Numbered from the stretch's first letter, positions 26,998 to 37,836 are shown. The stretch is DNA of 64,000 nucleotides from an uncultured Opitutaceae bacterium (GCA_951813085.1 OX638348.1:1993627-2057626); one strand, 5' to 3'. Notes: generated by a model not told the origin, from the sequence alone. Program-made: numbers and translations.

Positions 26998-28071
26998 TCA
27001 TTTGCGCCACTCCTTCTTCTCCGGAGGCGCCTTCAAGGGGAGCTTGTCCAAGAGCCCTGCATCCGAAACGACCTCGTAAGCCGTTCGAAAGTGAAGCTTG
27101 GCGAACTCGCAGAACGACTCTGGACCAAATCGTTCCAGAATCTGGCCCGCTTGCGCTTTCACTTCCTTGCTCGCTCCTTTCTTCAACGTCTCCCCAAAAC
27201 GCTTGGACAAGCTCGCCATGTAGCGAACATATTCAGCGCGGGCCACAACGGAGGCGGCCGCGACGACTGGATCCTCTTCCGCCTTAGTTTGCATGCGAAG
27301 GTCGAAATCTGAATCCTTGAAATAACGTCCCACCAAGTCTTGCTTGCTGAACTGGTCCAGCATTCCCCACGGAGCCCGCTTCCGCTTCAAAGCAGCGGTC
27401 AGGCTCTTTGAATGCAACCAAGCGAGCAGCAAGTTCAAATTGGCCTTGGGCTTGCCCATCAGCTCATTGTACTTGCGCATTCCGCAAAAGCAGGTCTCCA
27501 CCGAAATTCCCTTCGTCTCGCGAATAATCTTATCCAATTTCAGGATACGGCTGTCAGTGATTTTCTTGGAGTCTCGAATGCCTTCCTTCACCCATTCATC
27601 GATCTGAGGCTTGTCCGCGACCACGCATGCGGTGATCACAGGGCCGAACAGATCTCCCTTTCCACTCTCGTCCATACCCGCGTGCAGTTCGAACCATTCA
27701 GGATGGTAGATCTCGTCGTATCCGAATCGCGGCTCGACCAGAATTTCTGGCTCCAGAGTATTGATCACGAAATCCTCCATTTCCTTCCCTTGCACGACCA
27801 GCTTGCCGCTGTTGTAGCCGACCACATTCACCTTGTTGCCCTTGAAAGCGAATCGGGCGTACTCCACCTCGTAAGCTTCCCAGCTCTTCATCTCGCAAAC
27901 GAGCTCGAGCTTCTCCATTTGCTCACCCGTCAGCTTGTTGGTGTAGAGGGTTTTTTTCTTCGGTTCTTCCGGCAGATCGATTTTCTTTTTGCGTTTGGCC
28001 AAGGTGATACAAACGCTATTCTCCCCTTTGGCCCAATCAACCAAAATAAAAACCGGCTCACTCGCCCGCAA
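26998..28071 (-). CDS. rnhC: Ribonuclease HIII
   Basis: 357 residues from the most distant ATG; a TTG at 28002 (MAKRKKKIDLPEEPKKKT) would give a more typical N-terminus. The N-terminal third is the TBP-like substrate-binding domain (YARFAFKGNKVNVVGYNSGKLVVQG near residue 72). The catalytic domain begins HAGMDESGKGDLFGPVITACVV near 132, the DEG-K pattern that separates HIII from HII, and ends with VAAASVVARAEYVRYM near 270. It is transcribed ahead of rnhB. Its 5' end overlaps the 5' end of the opposite mutY gene, so each promoter lies inside the other gene. Confidence 0.93.
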   Translation of the reverse strand: MRASEPVFILVDWAKGENSVCITLAKRKKKIDLPEEPKKKTLYTNKLTGEQMEKLELVCEMKSWEAYEVEYARFAFKGNKVNVVGYNSGKLVVQGKEMEDFVINTLEPEILVEPRFGYDEIYHPEWFELHAGMDESGKGDLFGPVITACVVADKPQIDEWVKEGIRDSKKITDSRILKLDKIIRETKGISVETCFCGMRKYNELMGKPKANLNLLLAWLHSKSLTAALKRKRAPWGMLDQFSKQDLVGRYFKDSDFDLRMQTKAEEDPVVAAASVVARAEYVRYMASLSKRFGETLKKGASKEVKAQAGQILERFGPESFCEFAKLHFRTAYEVVSDAGLLDKLPLKAPPEKKEWRK

Positions 28072-29077
28072 AGCGGCTCCCTTCCAAGCTCAGCTGATTG
28101 GGTGGTATGACGCCCACGCCCGCGAACTGCCCTGGCGTAGTCAACCCAGTCTCTATAAGACGGTCGTTTCGGAGTTCATGCTCCAGCAAACCCAGGTCAA
28201 AACCGTCCTTCCCTACTTTGAACGTTGGCTGAACGACTACCCCGATTTCCCCAGTCTCGCCGCCGCGAGCGAAGACCAAGTCCTAAAATCCTGGGAAGGG
28301 CTCGGCTACTACTCGCGCGCCCGCAATCTTCACAAGCTCGCCCAAATCCTCGCCAATCTCGACTCCGTTCCAACCCAGGCGAAACAGTGGCTGGCCTTCC
28401 CTGGCATCGGCCCGTACGCCGCGGCTGCGGTTTGCAGTATCGCGTTCGACGACGCCAGCGCGGTCGTCGACGGGAACGTCGTCCGTATCCTCGCTCGGCT
28501 GATTGCCGACGAAACCGCCTACAAGTCCAGCGCCGACGCAGCCAAGGCCTACCAGGAGTTGGCCGGCCAACTGCTCAACACCGAGCGTCCGGGCGACCAC
28601 AACCAAGCCATGATGGAGCTGGGGGCAACCGTGTGCCACAAGCAGAACCCCCAGTGCCTCCTTTGCCCGGTGAACGATCTTTGCCAAGGGCGAGCCGCTG
28701 GAATCGAGTCCTCCCTCCCTCGGCTCGCCAAAACGAAGTTCGAGAAAAAGACCGTCGACCGGGCCTGGATTCGGCGAAAAGGGAAAGTGCTCCTCTACAA
28801 AATACCTGCGTCCGCCAGCCGCATGAGCGGCCTGCACGAGATCCCATCGCTCGAGTCGCTCCAAATCACGCCGCGTTCCGAGCCGCCGCTCATCGAACGG
28901 AAGCGATCGATCACCAAATACCGGATAACTGAGCGTTTCTTTCGAATCGATTCCAGCCAGCTGCCTACTGAGCCTCTCGGCGACGCCTTCCACTGGATCT
29001 CCCCCCGCTCAATCGACGCGCTCCCCTTCTCTGGGCCCCACCGCAAGTGGATCTCGGAATTGCTGAGCGAGCATTGA
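27989..29077 (+). CDS. mutY: A/G-specific adenine DNA glycosylase
   Basis: Removes adenine mispaired with 8-oxoguanine. The start is unclear: TTG 27989, GTG 28004 and TTG 28028 are in frame and no ATG precedes AAPFQAQLIGWYDAHARELPWR. The catalytic domain has SEFMLQQTQVKTVLPYFERWL near residue 62 (with the helix-turn-helix), the HhH motif LAFPGIGPYAAAAVCSIAF near 130 with the catalytic Asp in AVVDGNVVRIL, and the 4Fe-4S ligands in VCHKQNPQCLLCPVNDLCQG near 212 (Cys-x6-Cys-x2-Cys-x5-Cys). A C-terminal NUDIX-like recognition domain is short. The 5' end overlaps rnhC on the other strand. Confidence 0.93.
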   Translation: MRLAKVIQTLFSPLAQSTKIKTGSLARKAAPFQAQLIGWYDAHARELPWRSQPSLYKTVVSEFMLQQTQVKTVLPYFERWLNDYPDFPSLAAASEDQVLKSWEGLGYYSRARNLHKLAQILANLDSVPTQAKQWLAFPGIGPYAAAAVCSIAFDDASAVVDGNVVRILARLIADETAYKSSADAAKAYQELAGQLLNTERPGDHNQAMMELGATVCHKQNPQCLLCPVNDLCQGRAAGIESSLPRLAKTKFEKKTVDRAWIRRKGKVLLYKIPASASRMSGLHEIPSLESLQITPRSEPPLIERKRSITKYRITERFFRIDSSQLPTEPLGDAFHWISPRSIDALPFSGPHRKWISELLSEH

Positions 29078-29094
29078 GAAATATCATGCAGAAC

Positions 29095-29200
29095 GTAGGG
29101 GCGTCGCGAGCAACGACCCTACTCATCAGACCGTTGGGTGATCAAACCTACCTCTCCCGCAGGGAGAGATCCTGGCCCCGCGAAGACGGGGATCCAGCCG
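29095..29200. repeat. Cluster of three REP-like hairpins
   Basis: Three adjoining palindromes in the mutY-rpsU gap. First, GTAGGGGCGT with ACGACCCTAC (29095-29122, one mismatch). Second, CTCTCCC GCA GGGAGAG (29152-29168). Third, CCCCG CGAAGA CGGGG (29176-29191) embedded in GGATC context. All three types are familiar from dispersed extragenic palindromes in bacterial genomes, which suggests a hotspot for such elements. Confidence 0.5.
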
Positions 29201-29238
29201 CGACCTTGTCGGGGCGATGTTCAAAAACTTCCAGGCAC

Positions 29239-29268
29239 AAAAAAACTCCCTCGCGCAGCGAGAGAGTT
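29239..29268 (-). terminator. Rho-independent terminator of rpsU
   Basis: On the minus strand an 11-bp stem AACTCTCTCGC/GCGAGGGAGTT with a three-base loop is followed by seven T. It begins 31 bases past the rpsU stop. One of the clearest terminators in the window. Confidence 0.88.
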
Positions 29269-29299
29269 CAGAAAATTGTGTCTTGCTAGCCGAGAAGGA

Positions 29300-29497
29300 C
29301 TAGTTGTCCCACTTGTGGCGCAGCATATTGTTGAATGCGGCTACCTTGTTGCGGCGACGTTTCGTAGCCGATGGCTTTTCGAAATAACGATTGCCGCGTA
29401 CGTCCTTGATGACGCCTTCACGGTCGAGCTTCTTCTTGAGTCGACGTAGCGCTCGTTCTACGGGCTCGCCCTTGCGGATTTTAACTTCAATTGCCAT
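29300..29497 (-). CDS. rpsU: 30S ribosomal protein S21
   Basis: 65 residues, opening [20 protein letters not shown] and followed by basic helices ([22 protein letters not shown], then TKRRRNKVA). This is the normal S21, which sits beside the anti-Shine-Dalgarno region of 16S rRNA. It is monocistronic with a strong terminator behind it. Confidence 0.97.
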   Translation of the reverse strand: MAIEVKIRKGEPVERALRRLKKKLDREGVIKDVRGNRYFEKPSATKRRRNKVAAFNNMLRHKWDN

Positions 29498-29590
29498 GTG
29501 TTTTCAGAGAAAGACGCGTAAAAAGACGCCTATTACTCCCTTCGTCAACTGTTTTCTGGGAGCAGAAGATCGATTTGGATTCCTGAGCTC

Positions 29591-31162
29591 CTAGTTGAAG
29601 GTAAGGCTAGGCACAGTTATAGTGGAGCAGTGCAGAAATCCCATGTCGGACACCATGGAATCGCAATTGACCCAGTGAATCTTCGCATCCGGCCAAGCGC
29701 TTCGATAAGCCGACTCCGTTTTCGTTTCCCATCGCTTGAGCGCTGCCGCTTCCTCTTGATCGCTAGAGGTAAAGCGCGGCACTAGGAACGCCCGCCTTCC
29801 GTCATTCGAATGGAGGAAGACGCTATTGATATAGGATCGGTATCGAGCTACGGATTCTGCATACAGGTCAATGACCGTTTCCAAAGGCATTTGGCCATAG
29901 CTTCGCAGCAAGCGGTCAAAGCTCTCGTCGGTCTGCAAGCTGGCGCCCGGCGTTTCCGCTCGAATCACTCGCAAGACCTGCTTCTCGAGCTCCACGAGCT
30001 CACCCGTTGTCATTGATTCAAGTGTTTCGGCAGACCGCAATTCGCGTTCCAAAGCCACTACTTTCACGAACTCCTGCTTCGACTTAGCGACGATGTCGCT
30101 TCGGCTTGAATGCAGAATTGGCGGCATCGGGGCCTTGATGATTCGATAGTCGGGAAAATGCTTTCTCAAGTACCGTTCGTTCTTCTCCAATACCGATCTG
30201 ACCTTCCGATTCATTTCAACTTGATACGGATTTACTTCGGGCTCCAGCGGTTCCTGATATTCCGGGACAAGGAGAGTCTTGAAATCGAGAAACTTTAGGA
30301 TCATATCCAGATGCCTCACCGTCGCCCCTGGGAGCGCCTCAAGCACATGTAGCTTTTTGGCTCCAAAGTAACGCTGGAACAACGACTCTAGCTCCCCCTT
30401 GTTACCACCATTGCGAGCGAGTGTTTGAGTAGATACGAATATGTTGCCGTCTCCGTCGCTCACGAAATCGCCTCCATCCATGGATACCGGCGGCCGTACG
30501 ATATCCACGGTAGAATCAAAGTCCGTCTGCAACGTCGCCACCACATAGGCGGGCATCGCATCTCCTTGGAGCGTTAGGAATTCCCGATGCGGATCATCCG
30601 CATGCAAAGCAGTCCCCTCCAAACCCTGGAAGAGATTACGATAGACGAAGTCAAACGCCACAAGCTGCTTGTCCCTCCCTATCCCGAAAATAGGGCCGTA
30701 GTCCCGAGTCCACCTCATCAATGTTCTGGAATCTATAAAGTGAGTACGCTCCAAAATCGCGACGCCTTGAGGATGCTGATTGATCAGCGACAGAAAGTAC
30801 GCGAACGCTCGATTGTGCTCATGCTCGCAGAATACGTAGATATCCACGTAGCGATGAGCGAACTCCAAAACGTTGAGATGATAACGGGCAAAGTCCGCAT
30901 TGCCCATTGCCTCAGGGAACGAAACGCCAATGACAAGCGCTTGCTGCGGCTCCCACTCGTTGGCCAGTCAATCAAGCTTAACCGGGGGCGTGTACCGAAA
31001 AAAGGATTCTGCGTTTGGCGCATCATTTGCCCGTCCTATCGGAGTACTCTCAAGGCGGGAGTCGAACACGCGTTCGCCGTTGATCAGGAGCAGGACGCCA
31101 GCGGCCCCAAATAGGCTGAGCGCTGGCCACCATCGAAGATAGGGACGGAAATGCAGATTCAT
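29591..31162 (-). pseudogene. Peptidylarginine/agmatine deiminase-like protein split by an in-frame TGA
   Basis: Guanidino-modifying amidinotransferase fold of the porphyromonas-type peptidylarginine deiminase and agmatine deiminase group. From ATG 31162 a 64-codon start holds a membrane anchor or signal (WPALSLFGAAGVLLLI) and ends ...TPPVKLD at TGA 30968-30970. The same frame goes on with LANEWEPQQALVIG, the normal opening of this family, and stays open for 458 codons to 29591. The substrate Asp is in MRWTRDYGPIFGI, the catalytic His in VRHLDMILKFLD and the nucleophilic Cys in MGFLHCSTITVP near the end. The part after the TGA could only start internally, at ATG 30907, losing EWEPQ. Apart from this codon the gene looks intact. 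Confidence 0.8.
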
Positions 31163-31533
31163 GAAATTCCGAAACGATGATCAGCGCTGAACGTTTCTTT
31201 GTGACCGAGTCTAGATTATGTAGGTATTGATAGATTGTTTGGCGAGGGGGCGTTCCGCAATCTGCGTAGTCAACGCAAACACAACGAAACTCCACACTTC
31301 ACTCGAAACGATAGATGACGAAACCGTCGTCTGGTTACGCGAAAAATGCACGGAATCGTATTTATCAACAGCAGGGACCAGAATTGGTGAAGGCTTATTG
31401 GGCCAGGTCGCCATCCGAATCTCTGCCCAGAGTACTTCTTGTGAACAAGATGGCAACAAGCCGCGAACAGCTTGGGAATAAATCCGCGCTTCTTTGCTTT
31501 GAATTGATGGGGAACCTGTTTTGACTGTTCCCA
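31163..31533. other. Intergenic stretch of about 370 bases before dnaE
   Basis: Contains short open frames on both strands with no family features and equal plausibility. A weak hairpin is near 31509-31527. It should hold the dnaE promoter and the promoter of the divergent deiminase-like gene. I see nothing else. Confidence 0.45.
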
Positions 31534-34500
31534 ATGTCCGCTTCCGGTCCATTCGTTCATCTCCACAACCATACGCACTACTCGCTACTCGATGGTTGCG
31601 CGAAGCCTGCTCGAGCCGCTGCCCGGGCCAAGGAGCTCGGCATGCCTGCCTTGGCCATGACTGACCACGGCAACCTTTTCGGCGCTATTGACTTCTATCT
31701 ATCCTGCAAGAAGGCGGAGATCAATCCACTGATCGGTTGCGAACTCTACTACGTCAACGACCACAAGCAATCGGAGCGACCGCGACGCGAGCGAAAGCGA
31801 ACCGACGATATTGGCGATATCCCCGAAGACTACGTTCCATCGCCAGAAGACTTCCCCAAGTATCAGATCCATCACAAAGGGGTCATCGCGAAGGACTTCG
31901 AAGGCTACCAGAATTTGTGCAAGCTCGTTTCCGATGCCCACATCAACGGCGTTTACTACAAGCCGCGCACGGATATCGAAAAACTCGCCCAGCACTCGAA
32001 AGGCCTCATAGGCCTAAGCGGGTGCATCAACGGTGTTGCCGCCCAGTATCTGATATATGGAGACGAAGCGAGTGCACGGCGCGTAACAGCGGATTTCGTC
32101 GATATTTTCGGAAAAGAGAACTACTTCATCGAGCTCCAAGATCATGGAATGCCCGTGCAAAAGAGGATTATTCCAGGGCTGATCAATCTCGCTAAGGAAT
32201 TTGATCTTAAAATCATCTGCGCCAACGATTCTCACTACGTCTACAAGGAAGATGCAGAACCGCACGATGCGCTGCTTTGTATCCAAACCGGTAAGATAAT
32301 ATCCGATCCGAATCGGATGAAATACCCTTCTCAGGAATTCTACATGAAAAGTCGTGAGGAGATGTTCGAGATATTCAAGGAAGTCCCTGAGTCGCTAGAC
32401 AACACCGTGCACGTCTCCGAGATGTGCAACTTGGAAATTCCCTTTGGCGAGAATCACTACCCCGTTTTCGAAACCCCTCCCGAACTTAAGTCGTTCAAGG
32501 AAGATCCGGATGCGTTCGATCGGATTCTCGACATTTACGAGCGCGAAAAAAACAAGGTCAATCAACAGGATTGCAAGGACGAGGTCTGCAAGCTATCCAA
32601 GGAAGAACGGACTGATCTCAAGTCGAACGGAACCCTGCTGCTCGAGCTATGCAAACGCGGGCTTCTCGATCGCTATGGAGTCGACTACGACAAGCGCGAC
32701 GACTACCAACCGAAGGAGGGGCAACGGGAGGATTTCGCCGAATTCCTTTGCGAGCAACTCGACTACCAAATCGCGATCATCTCCGGTACCGGGTTCATCG
32801 ACTACTTTCTCATTGTTTGGGACTTTATCAACTTCGCTCGCGGAAAGAAGATACCTGTCGGGCCCGGACGGGGTTCAGGCGCCGGCTGCATCGTCGCCTA
32901 CGTCTTGAAGATCACCGACATCGATCCGCTTCGCTTCGGACTGCTTTTCGAACGAATGCTCAATCTCGAACGCGTATCCCCGCCAGACTTCGATATCGAT
33001 TTCTGCATGCGCCGCAGGGAAGACGTGCTTAATTTCGTTCGCGGAAAGTACGGCGCGGACAGCGTCGCCAATATCATTACCTACGGAACGTTCGGAGCGA
33101 AAATGGTGATTCGCGACATGGCTCGGGTCAACGACGTCCCCTTCGCAGAAGCGGACAAGCTAGCGAAAATGATCCCTGACGAGCTTAACATCTCGCTCGA
33201 ATCCTCTGTCGAAAAATCGAAGGAGCTTCGCGAAGAGATGCGGCGCAATCCCGTCGCGAACAAGATCGTCGAGCAGGGCAAGGTGATCGAAGGCATGGTT
33301 CGCAATACAGGCAAGCACGCCTGCGGCATCATTATCGGCGATCAACCCATCCATAATCTGGTACCCGTCACCCTTCAGGAAGGCGATCTCACCACGCAAT
33401 ACGCGAAAGGACCGGCAGAAGATCTCGGCCTTCTGAAGATGGACTTTCTTGGGCTCAAAACGCTCACCGTAATTTCCGATGCCGAAACCAGCGTCAGGCG
33501 ACTCCCAGGAATGGAGGACTTCGACATCGAGAAAATAACCTTGGAGGACGAGAACACCTACGAGCTGCTCAACCAAGGAAAGACGATTGGCGTATTTCAG
33601 CTGGAATCCACTGGCATGCAGTCGCTTTGCAAGCAAATCGGCTTGTCAGCTTTCGAAGAGATTATCGCGCTCGTGGCCCTATACCGCCCGGGACCGATGC
33701 AATTCATTCCGCAGTTTATACGAGGGAAGAAAGATGCTAGCACCGTCGAAATTCCCCATCCCCTCTTGAAAGACCTGGTGAGCGAGACCTACGGAGTCAT
33801 GGTCTACCAGGAGCAAGTAATGGAGGCGGCCCGTATCATAGCAGGCTATACGCTCGGGGGAGCGGATATTCTGCGACGCACTATGGGCAAGAAGATCGCT
33901 TCGGTAATGGAAGCGCAAAAAGAGGTATTCGTCGAAGGCGCCGAACGAACGCACGGAATGAGCCGAAAGATGGCGCTCGGTATATTTTCGATTCTCGAAA
34001 AATTCGCCGCATACGGATTCAACAAGTCCCACTCCGCCGCATACGCTATGCTCTCCTACCGAACAGCGTATTTGAAAGCGAACTACCCGGTGGAATTCAT
34101 GGCGGCAATCCTCTCAAGCGAGCAAGGAAATGCGGACAAGGTCGCTCACTTCATCGATGAAGCCAGCGCCATGGACATTCGAGTGCTCTCACCAGACATC
34201 AATACTTCTCGCCAGTCCTTCACTCCTGTTATCGGGGACCCAGAAGATGCGGCTGAAGGACGGTCTGGATCGATTCGCTTCGGTCTCGGAGCAATCAAGG
34301 GAGTGGGCGATGCCGCTGCGATCAAGATAATCGCTGAACGCGAAGAGAACGGACCCTTCGAGAGTTTCGACGAGTTTCTGGAGCGAATGGACTCGAAAGC
34401 CGTCAATCGGCGCGTGCTCGAATGCCTCGTAAAAACCGGAGCCTTCGACTTCTCGCTCGAGCCTCGCGGCGCTATTTTCCATCGGCTCGAAGAAGCGATG

Positions 34501-35316
34501 AACTACGCGGCGGCCCGCCAACGCGATCGCGAAGCGGGGCAAAATTCGTTTTTCGACATGCTTGAGGATGAAGACGCGAACACCTCCTCCAACGCAAATG
34601 GCTCGCGGAAAATTGACATGAGCAAGCAGTTCCCTAAGCACGATATGCTTACCTACGAAAAAGAGCTTCTCGGATTTTACGTCTCTGGCCATCCATTGGA
34701 TGATTACAAGGGAATCGCTGAAGCGCTGACGAATTTCGATATCGAAAAGATGGATGCGTTGGGCGATCGCATCGAATTTCAAATCTGCGGAGTGGCATCA
34801 GGCGTCACGAAGAAGCTGTCGCGACGCGATAACCGCCCCTGGGCATTCTTTAATCTTGGTACTCGGAAAGGCACCATCCTCCTCAACTGCTACGCAGATG
34901 CCTTCGATGAATACGGGAGCCACCTGGAAAACGAGAAATTGGTCCTCGTCAAAGGCAGCGTTTTTCGAAACGAGGAAGGTGTCCGTCTTAGCGTATCCGA
35001 AATCTACCCTCTAGAATCGAGCATGCCTGATCAAATCAAGCATGTTACGTGGGTACTTAACCCGGAAGCGGAAACAGAGCAGTTTTTCTACAAATATCGG
35101 GAAGCTCTCGACTCCACCCGTGGCAATACTACGAGCGATATTGCATTTCAAGTTAGTGGAGACGCGATCACGGCAGCCCCAACTGCTTCTTCGCTACGTT
35201 GGAAAGTCAACACCGACCAGTGGGTCGAACTCCGAAGCCATCCAGCTGTCATTGGCTGCGTGATACAAACCGCGCCCGTTCAGCTTAAGAAACGGGAGCG
35301 ACGGTGGCGCCGCTAG
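31534..35316 (+). CDS. dnaE: DNA polymerase III alpha subunit
   Basis: The replicative polymerase subunit, 1260 residues. The PHP domain opens with [19 protein letters not shown] and continues [17 protein letters not shown]. The polymerase palm has [17 protein letters not shown] near residue 450 and the catalytic acidic pair in [20 protein letters not shown] near 487. The thumb/fingers region [18 protein letters not shown] near 716 is well kept. Helix-hairpin-helix and OB domains follow to the end. Full length, DnaE1 type. It stands alone and is convergent with the AsmA-like gene downstream. Confidence 0.98.
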   Translation: MSASGPFVHLHNHTHYSLLDGCAKPARAAARAKELGMPALAMTDHGNLFGAIDFYLSCKKAEINPLIGCELYYVNDHKQSERPRRERKRTDDIGDIPEDYVPSPEDFPKYQIHHKGVIAKDFEGYQNLCKLVSDAHINGVYYKPRTDIEKLAQHSKGLIGLSGCINGVAAQYLIYGDEASARRVTADFVDIFGKENYFIELQDHGMPVQKRIIPGLINLAKEFDLKIICANDSHYVYKEDAEPHDALLCIQTGKIISDPNRMKYPSQEFYMKSREEMFEIFKEVPESLDNTVHVSEMCNLEIPFGENHYPVFETPPELKSFKEDPDAFDRILDIYEREKNKVNQQDCKDEVCKLSKEERTDLKSNGTLLLELCKRGLLDRYGVDYDKRDDYQPKEGQREDFAEFLCEQLDYQIAIISGTGFIDYFLIVWDFINFARGKKIPVGPGRGSGAGCIVAYVLKITDIDPLRFGLLFERMLNLERVSPPDFDIDFCMRRREDVLNFVRGKYGADSVANIITYGTFGAKMVIRDMARVNDVPFAEADKLAKMIPDELNISLESSVEKSKELREEMRRNPVANKIVEQGKVIEGMVRNTGKHACGIIIGDQPIHNLVPVTLQEGDLTTQYAKGPAEDLGLLKMDFLGLKTLTVISDAETSVRRLPGMEDFDIEKITLEDENTYELLNQGKTIGVFQLESTGMQSLCKQIGLSAFEEIIALVALYRPGPMQFIPQFIRGKKDASTVEIPHPLLKDLVSETYGVMVYQEQVMEAARIIAGYTLGGADILRRTMGKKIASVMEAQKEVFVEGAERTHGMSRKMALGIFSILEKFAAYGFNKSHSAAYAMLSYRTAYLKANYPVEFMAAILSSEQGNADKVAHFIDEASAMDIRVLSPDINTSRQSFTPVIGDPEDAAEGRSGSIRFGLGAIKGVGDAAAIKIIAEREENGPFESFDEFLERMDSKAVNRRVLECLVKTGAFDFSLEPRGAIFHRLEEAMNYAAARQRDREAGQNSFFDMLEDEDANTSSNANGSRKIDMSKQFPKHDMLTYEKELLGFYVSGHPLDDYKGIAEALTNFDIEKMDALGDRIEFQICGVASGVTKKLSRRDNRPWAFFNLGTRKGTILLNCYADAFDEYGSHLENEKLVLVKGSVFRNEEGVRLSVSEIYPLESSMPDQIKHVTWVLNPEAETEQFFYKYREALDSTRGNTTSDIAFQVSGDAITAAPTASSLRWKVNTDQWVELRSHPAVIGCVIQTAPVQLKKRERRWRR

Positions 35317-35330
35317 CGCGCGCTGCCCAG

Positions 35331-36065
35331 CTATTCCTCTTTATCAATTGTTTCCTTCAAGCCTTTGAGGGTGGCGCCGCCAACATTTTTCAATTGGTCG
35401 CCCACGACTTTACCGGACTTTCCAACTGAGGATACGATTCCTTGGTTGATGGCTTGAAAAACGAGTTTCATCGATTCGCCAAACGAAGTTCCTTCGTCTT
35501 CGGCTCCAATTCCCGTCAGCTCAATATCCGGCAATGGCACCATCAAAGCCTGGCCGCCCAGCAACTTATTGGATACCTTTACTTTGCCCCCGGTAATGCG
35601 TAGCAGGTCGATCTGAACATTCTTCGATGAGCCGCTATCTTCCTCAACTGACTCGCTCTCGCCCGTGTAGGCTTCAATATTCGACAGGATTGTTCCGATA
35701 TTGCTCTTCTGCAGCCCAATTCCAGTTTCCAAAATAAACTCAGGCCCTTCGATAATAATCTCGTTTATCACGATCTTGTCAGAAATCACGGACATCGGCT
35801 CGAGTTTCATGCTGAATCCGTCCAACTTGATGGAGTGAGGGGTGCTGAACCCTTCTGGATTCCCTACTACCAGCCCAGAAATCGATCCGGTCCCAGAAAA
35901 TGCGGACAGTTCCACGGCATCGAGCGTAATCGGCGTCTGGGTCACTTCCGGCCCGAAGGTCTCTACTCCCGCCTTAATGCCAGTTCCTAGCAATTGAGAG
36001 AATACCAGGAGCAGGACCGCTCCAATTACGACGAAAATTCCAAGGATCGTGATGAGTTTCTTCAT
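35331..36065 (-). CDS. AsmA-like envelope protein
   Basis: 244 residues with one N-terminal membrane helix (KKLITILGIFVVIGAVLLLVFS), then a beta-rich periplasmic part. Phrases such as GSISGLVVGNPEGFSTPHSIKLDGFSMKLEP and IVINEIIIEGPEFILETG match the repeating strands of AsmA/DUF748-type proteins, which may bridge inner and outer membranes in lipid transport. It is much shorter than AsmA itself, so it may be a truncated relative. Its transport role is an inference only. Confidence 0.65.
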   Translation of the reverse strand: MKKLITILGIFVVIGAVLLLVFSQLLGTGIKAGVETFGPEVTQTPITLDAVELSAFSGTGSISGLVVGNPEGFSTPHSIKLDGFSMKLEPMSVISDKIVINEIIIEGPEFILETGIGLQKSNIGTILSNIEAYTGESESVEEDSGSSKNVQIDLLRITGGKVKVSNKLLGGQALMVPLPDIELTGIGAEDEGTSFGESMKLVFQAINQGIVSSVGKSGKVVGDQLKNVGGATLKGLKETIDKEE

Positions 36066-36164
36066 GGGGTGGCAGGGTAAATATTGGAAGGGATATTACA
36101 TACTATTTACCATCGCGCCATAAAAAACGACTGGAAGCGGAGGATTCCGCGTTGGACGCCTTGA

Positions 36165-36737
36165 TTACTTTGAAGCAGTCACCAACTGTCCTTGATAGTA
36201 CTGATATTCAGTAGGAAGCAGCGTCGACCGAATTTCATCCATTCCAGAGAAAACATGTAGCTGCTCCGGCATCTCGTAATTGAGTTTCAGGTACACGTTC
36301 AGCATTTTCGGCTCACCCGCTTTCAAGTTCCCCAGGGAGCGGAGAATGTAAGACTTCTTGCCGTAGCTATCGAATCCAATCGAAGCGTAGCAGTCGACCA
36401 TGTCTCGGTCAGGAATGAGTCGGCAAACGAGAATGTACCAGCTCCTGGAATCCTTAAACTTGAGTACTCCCCCGTGATTTTCGACCCCGTCACGATCATT
36501 CTTGAGAATCTCAATTTCAACGAAGCCTTCACCGAATTGATCTGCTTTCGCGAGCACGGCATCTTTCGCGTTCCCTTTTACCAAGCTATCTCCTGTAAAG
36601 CACAGCGGCACCCCGCCTTTCACCGATGCCACCGGAAGATAGTCATCTCCAAATTGGCAGTAAAATAGGCTTTGAGCGGGCAACTGGCAGGCTGACGCCA
36701 ATACCAGGATCGCCCAATAGCGTTGAGGGATACGCAT
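36165..36737 (-). CDS. Secreted protein of unknown function
   Basis: 190 residues with an N-terminal signal peptide (about 21 residues, ILVLASACQLPAQS). The mature part has beta-strand-like stretches (LFYCQFGDDYLPV, GGVLKFKDSRSWYILVCRLIP, MLNVYLKLNYEMPEQLHVF) reminiscent of a jelly roll, but no motif that I can name. It is isolated on the minus strand between the AsmA-like gene and the SDR gene. Confidence 0.65.
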   Translation of the reverse strand: MRIPQRYWAILVLASACQLPAQSLFYCQFGDDYLPVASVKGGVPLCFTGDSLVKGNAKDAVLAKADQFGEGFVEIEILKNDRDGVENHGGVLKFKDSRSWYILVCRLIPDRDMVDCYASIGFDSYGKKSYILRSLGNLKAGEPKMLNVYLKLNYEMPEQLHVFSGMDEIRSTLLPTEYQYYQGQLVTASK

Positions 36738-36971
36738 GGCGGGGGAAGCTCTATGTGAAGGGTATAGAGCGGGAATCGGTCGCGAGTCCGCTCATGTGAA
36801 ACATTTTGGTGACAATACCCTTTTTTACAAGCCTTCTTACCTGCGATTTACGTCACAAAGAGGGCTTTGCAGGCGCCCGCCCAACAAGCTGGATTTCAAA
36901 GAATAGAGCATTGCCTATACCGGCGCTCTTCTTAGAGTTCGAACATCGAGCGGCAAGGCGCTCCCTATTCG

Positions 36972-37836
36972 ATGGCTCAAAGTACGATTGTATTAATTAC
37001 CGGTTGCAGCTCCGGCATCGGCAGAGAGTTGCTTTCGCTCTTTAACTGCAACCCGTTTAAGATCGTTGCCACCACCTTGCCGCATTCGATCGGCGCCCTT
37101 GAAGGTGACCCAATCTTAGGGAGCAACCGTATTTGGATTCGTCGCTTGGATGTGACCGACTATGCTAAGGCGTCCCGAATCGTTCGCGACACTGAGGAAA
37201 CGTGGGGCCCCATCGGATATCCTCATTAACAATGCGGGTGTATCCTACAGATCCGTCGTTGAAGATATGTCGGTAGAAGACGAGCAGACTCAGCTCCAAA
37301 TCAATTACCTAGGAGCCATGCATCTCATTCGTGAATGCCTTCCTGCGATGAGGGAGCGCCGGTCCGGACGCATCATCAACGTATCCTCGGTAAGTGGCAT
37401 GATGGCTATGCCGACAATGGCTTCCTACTCCGCATCCAAATTCGCTCTCGAAGGCGCCAGCGAATCGCTCTGGTACGAGCTGAAGCCTTGGAATATCCAT
37501 ACCACTCTCGTTCGTCCCGGCTTCATCAATTCTTTGGCATTCCGCAAAGTGCTGTACTCGAAAAAGCGTCAGGCCCAAGACGGCCCTTCGCCCTACGACG
37601 CTCACTACGAAAATATGACAACCTTCGTCGAATCGATCATGCAACGATCTCCCTGTACCTCCGAAAGTGTTGCCAAGGCCATCTTCAAAGTAGCTCGAAT
37701 GAAGCGACCTCCGCTACGACTGCCCGGAACGACGGACGCTCGCATCTTCTATTTCGTTCGCCGAATCTTGCCACGGGCCTTGTACCACGCCCTACTTTAT
37801 CGCTTTCTACCGGGAATTCGCCAATGGGGAAAATAA
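36972..37836 (+). pseudogene. Short-chain dehydrogenase/reductase with a one-base frameshift
   Basis: The first 85 codons from ATG 36972 give the cofactor-binding start VLITGCSSGIGRELLSL and the acidic RRLDVTDYAKA, then run into a stop after TWGPIGYPH. In the second frame the protein resumes as DILINNAGVSY, MSVEDEQTQLQINYLGAMHLI, GRIINVSSVSGMMA and the catalytic YSASKFALEGASE, and ends at 37836. Deleting one base where the sequence reads ATCGGATATC (near 37217) restores TWGPIDILINNAGV. All catalytic residues (Asn, Ser, Tyr, Lys) are intact. The fold is a classical SDR; the substrate is unknown. It overlaps the DoxX-like gene by 13 bases. Confidence 0.8.

Noticed and set aside
9529..31000. Reassignment of TGA to a sense codon, suggested by several in-frame TGA codons
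   Set aside because: Many intact genes here (mutY, scpA, rnhC, rdgB, the DUF1015 gene, the methyltransferase) end naturally at TGA at the expected family length, so TGA works as a stop.
31211..31552. Overlapping open frames on both strands before dnaE
   Set aside because: Neither shows a ribosome-binding site, a family motif or biased composition; both are equally open by chance.
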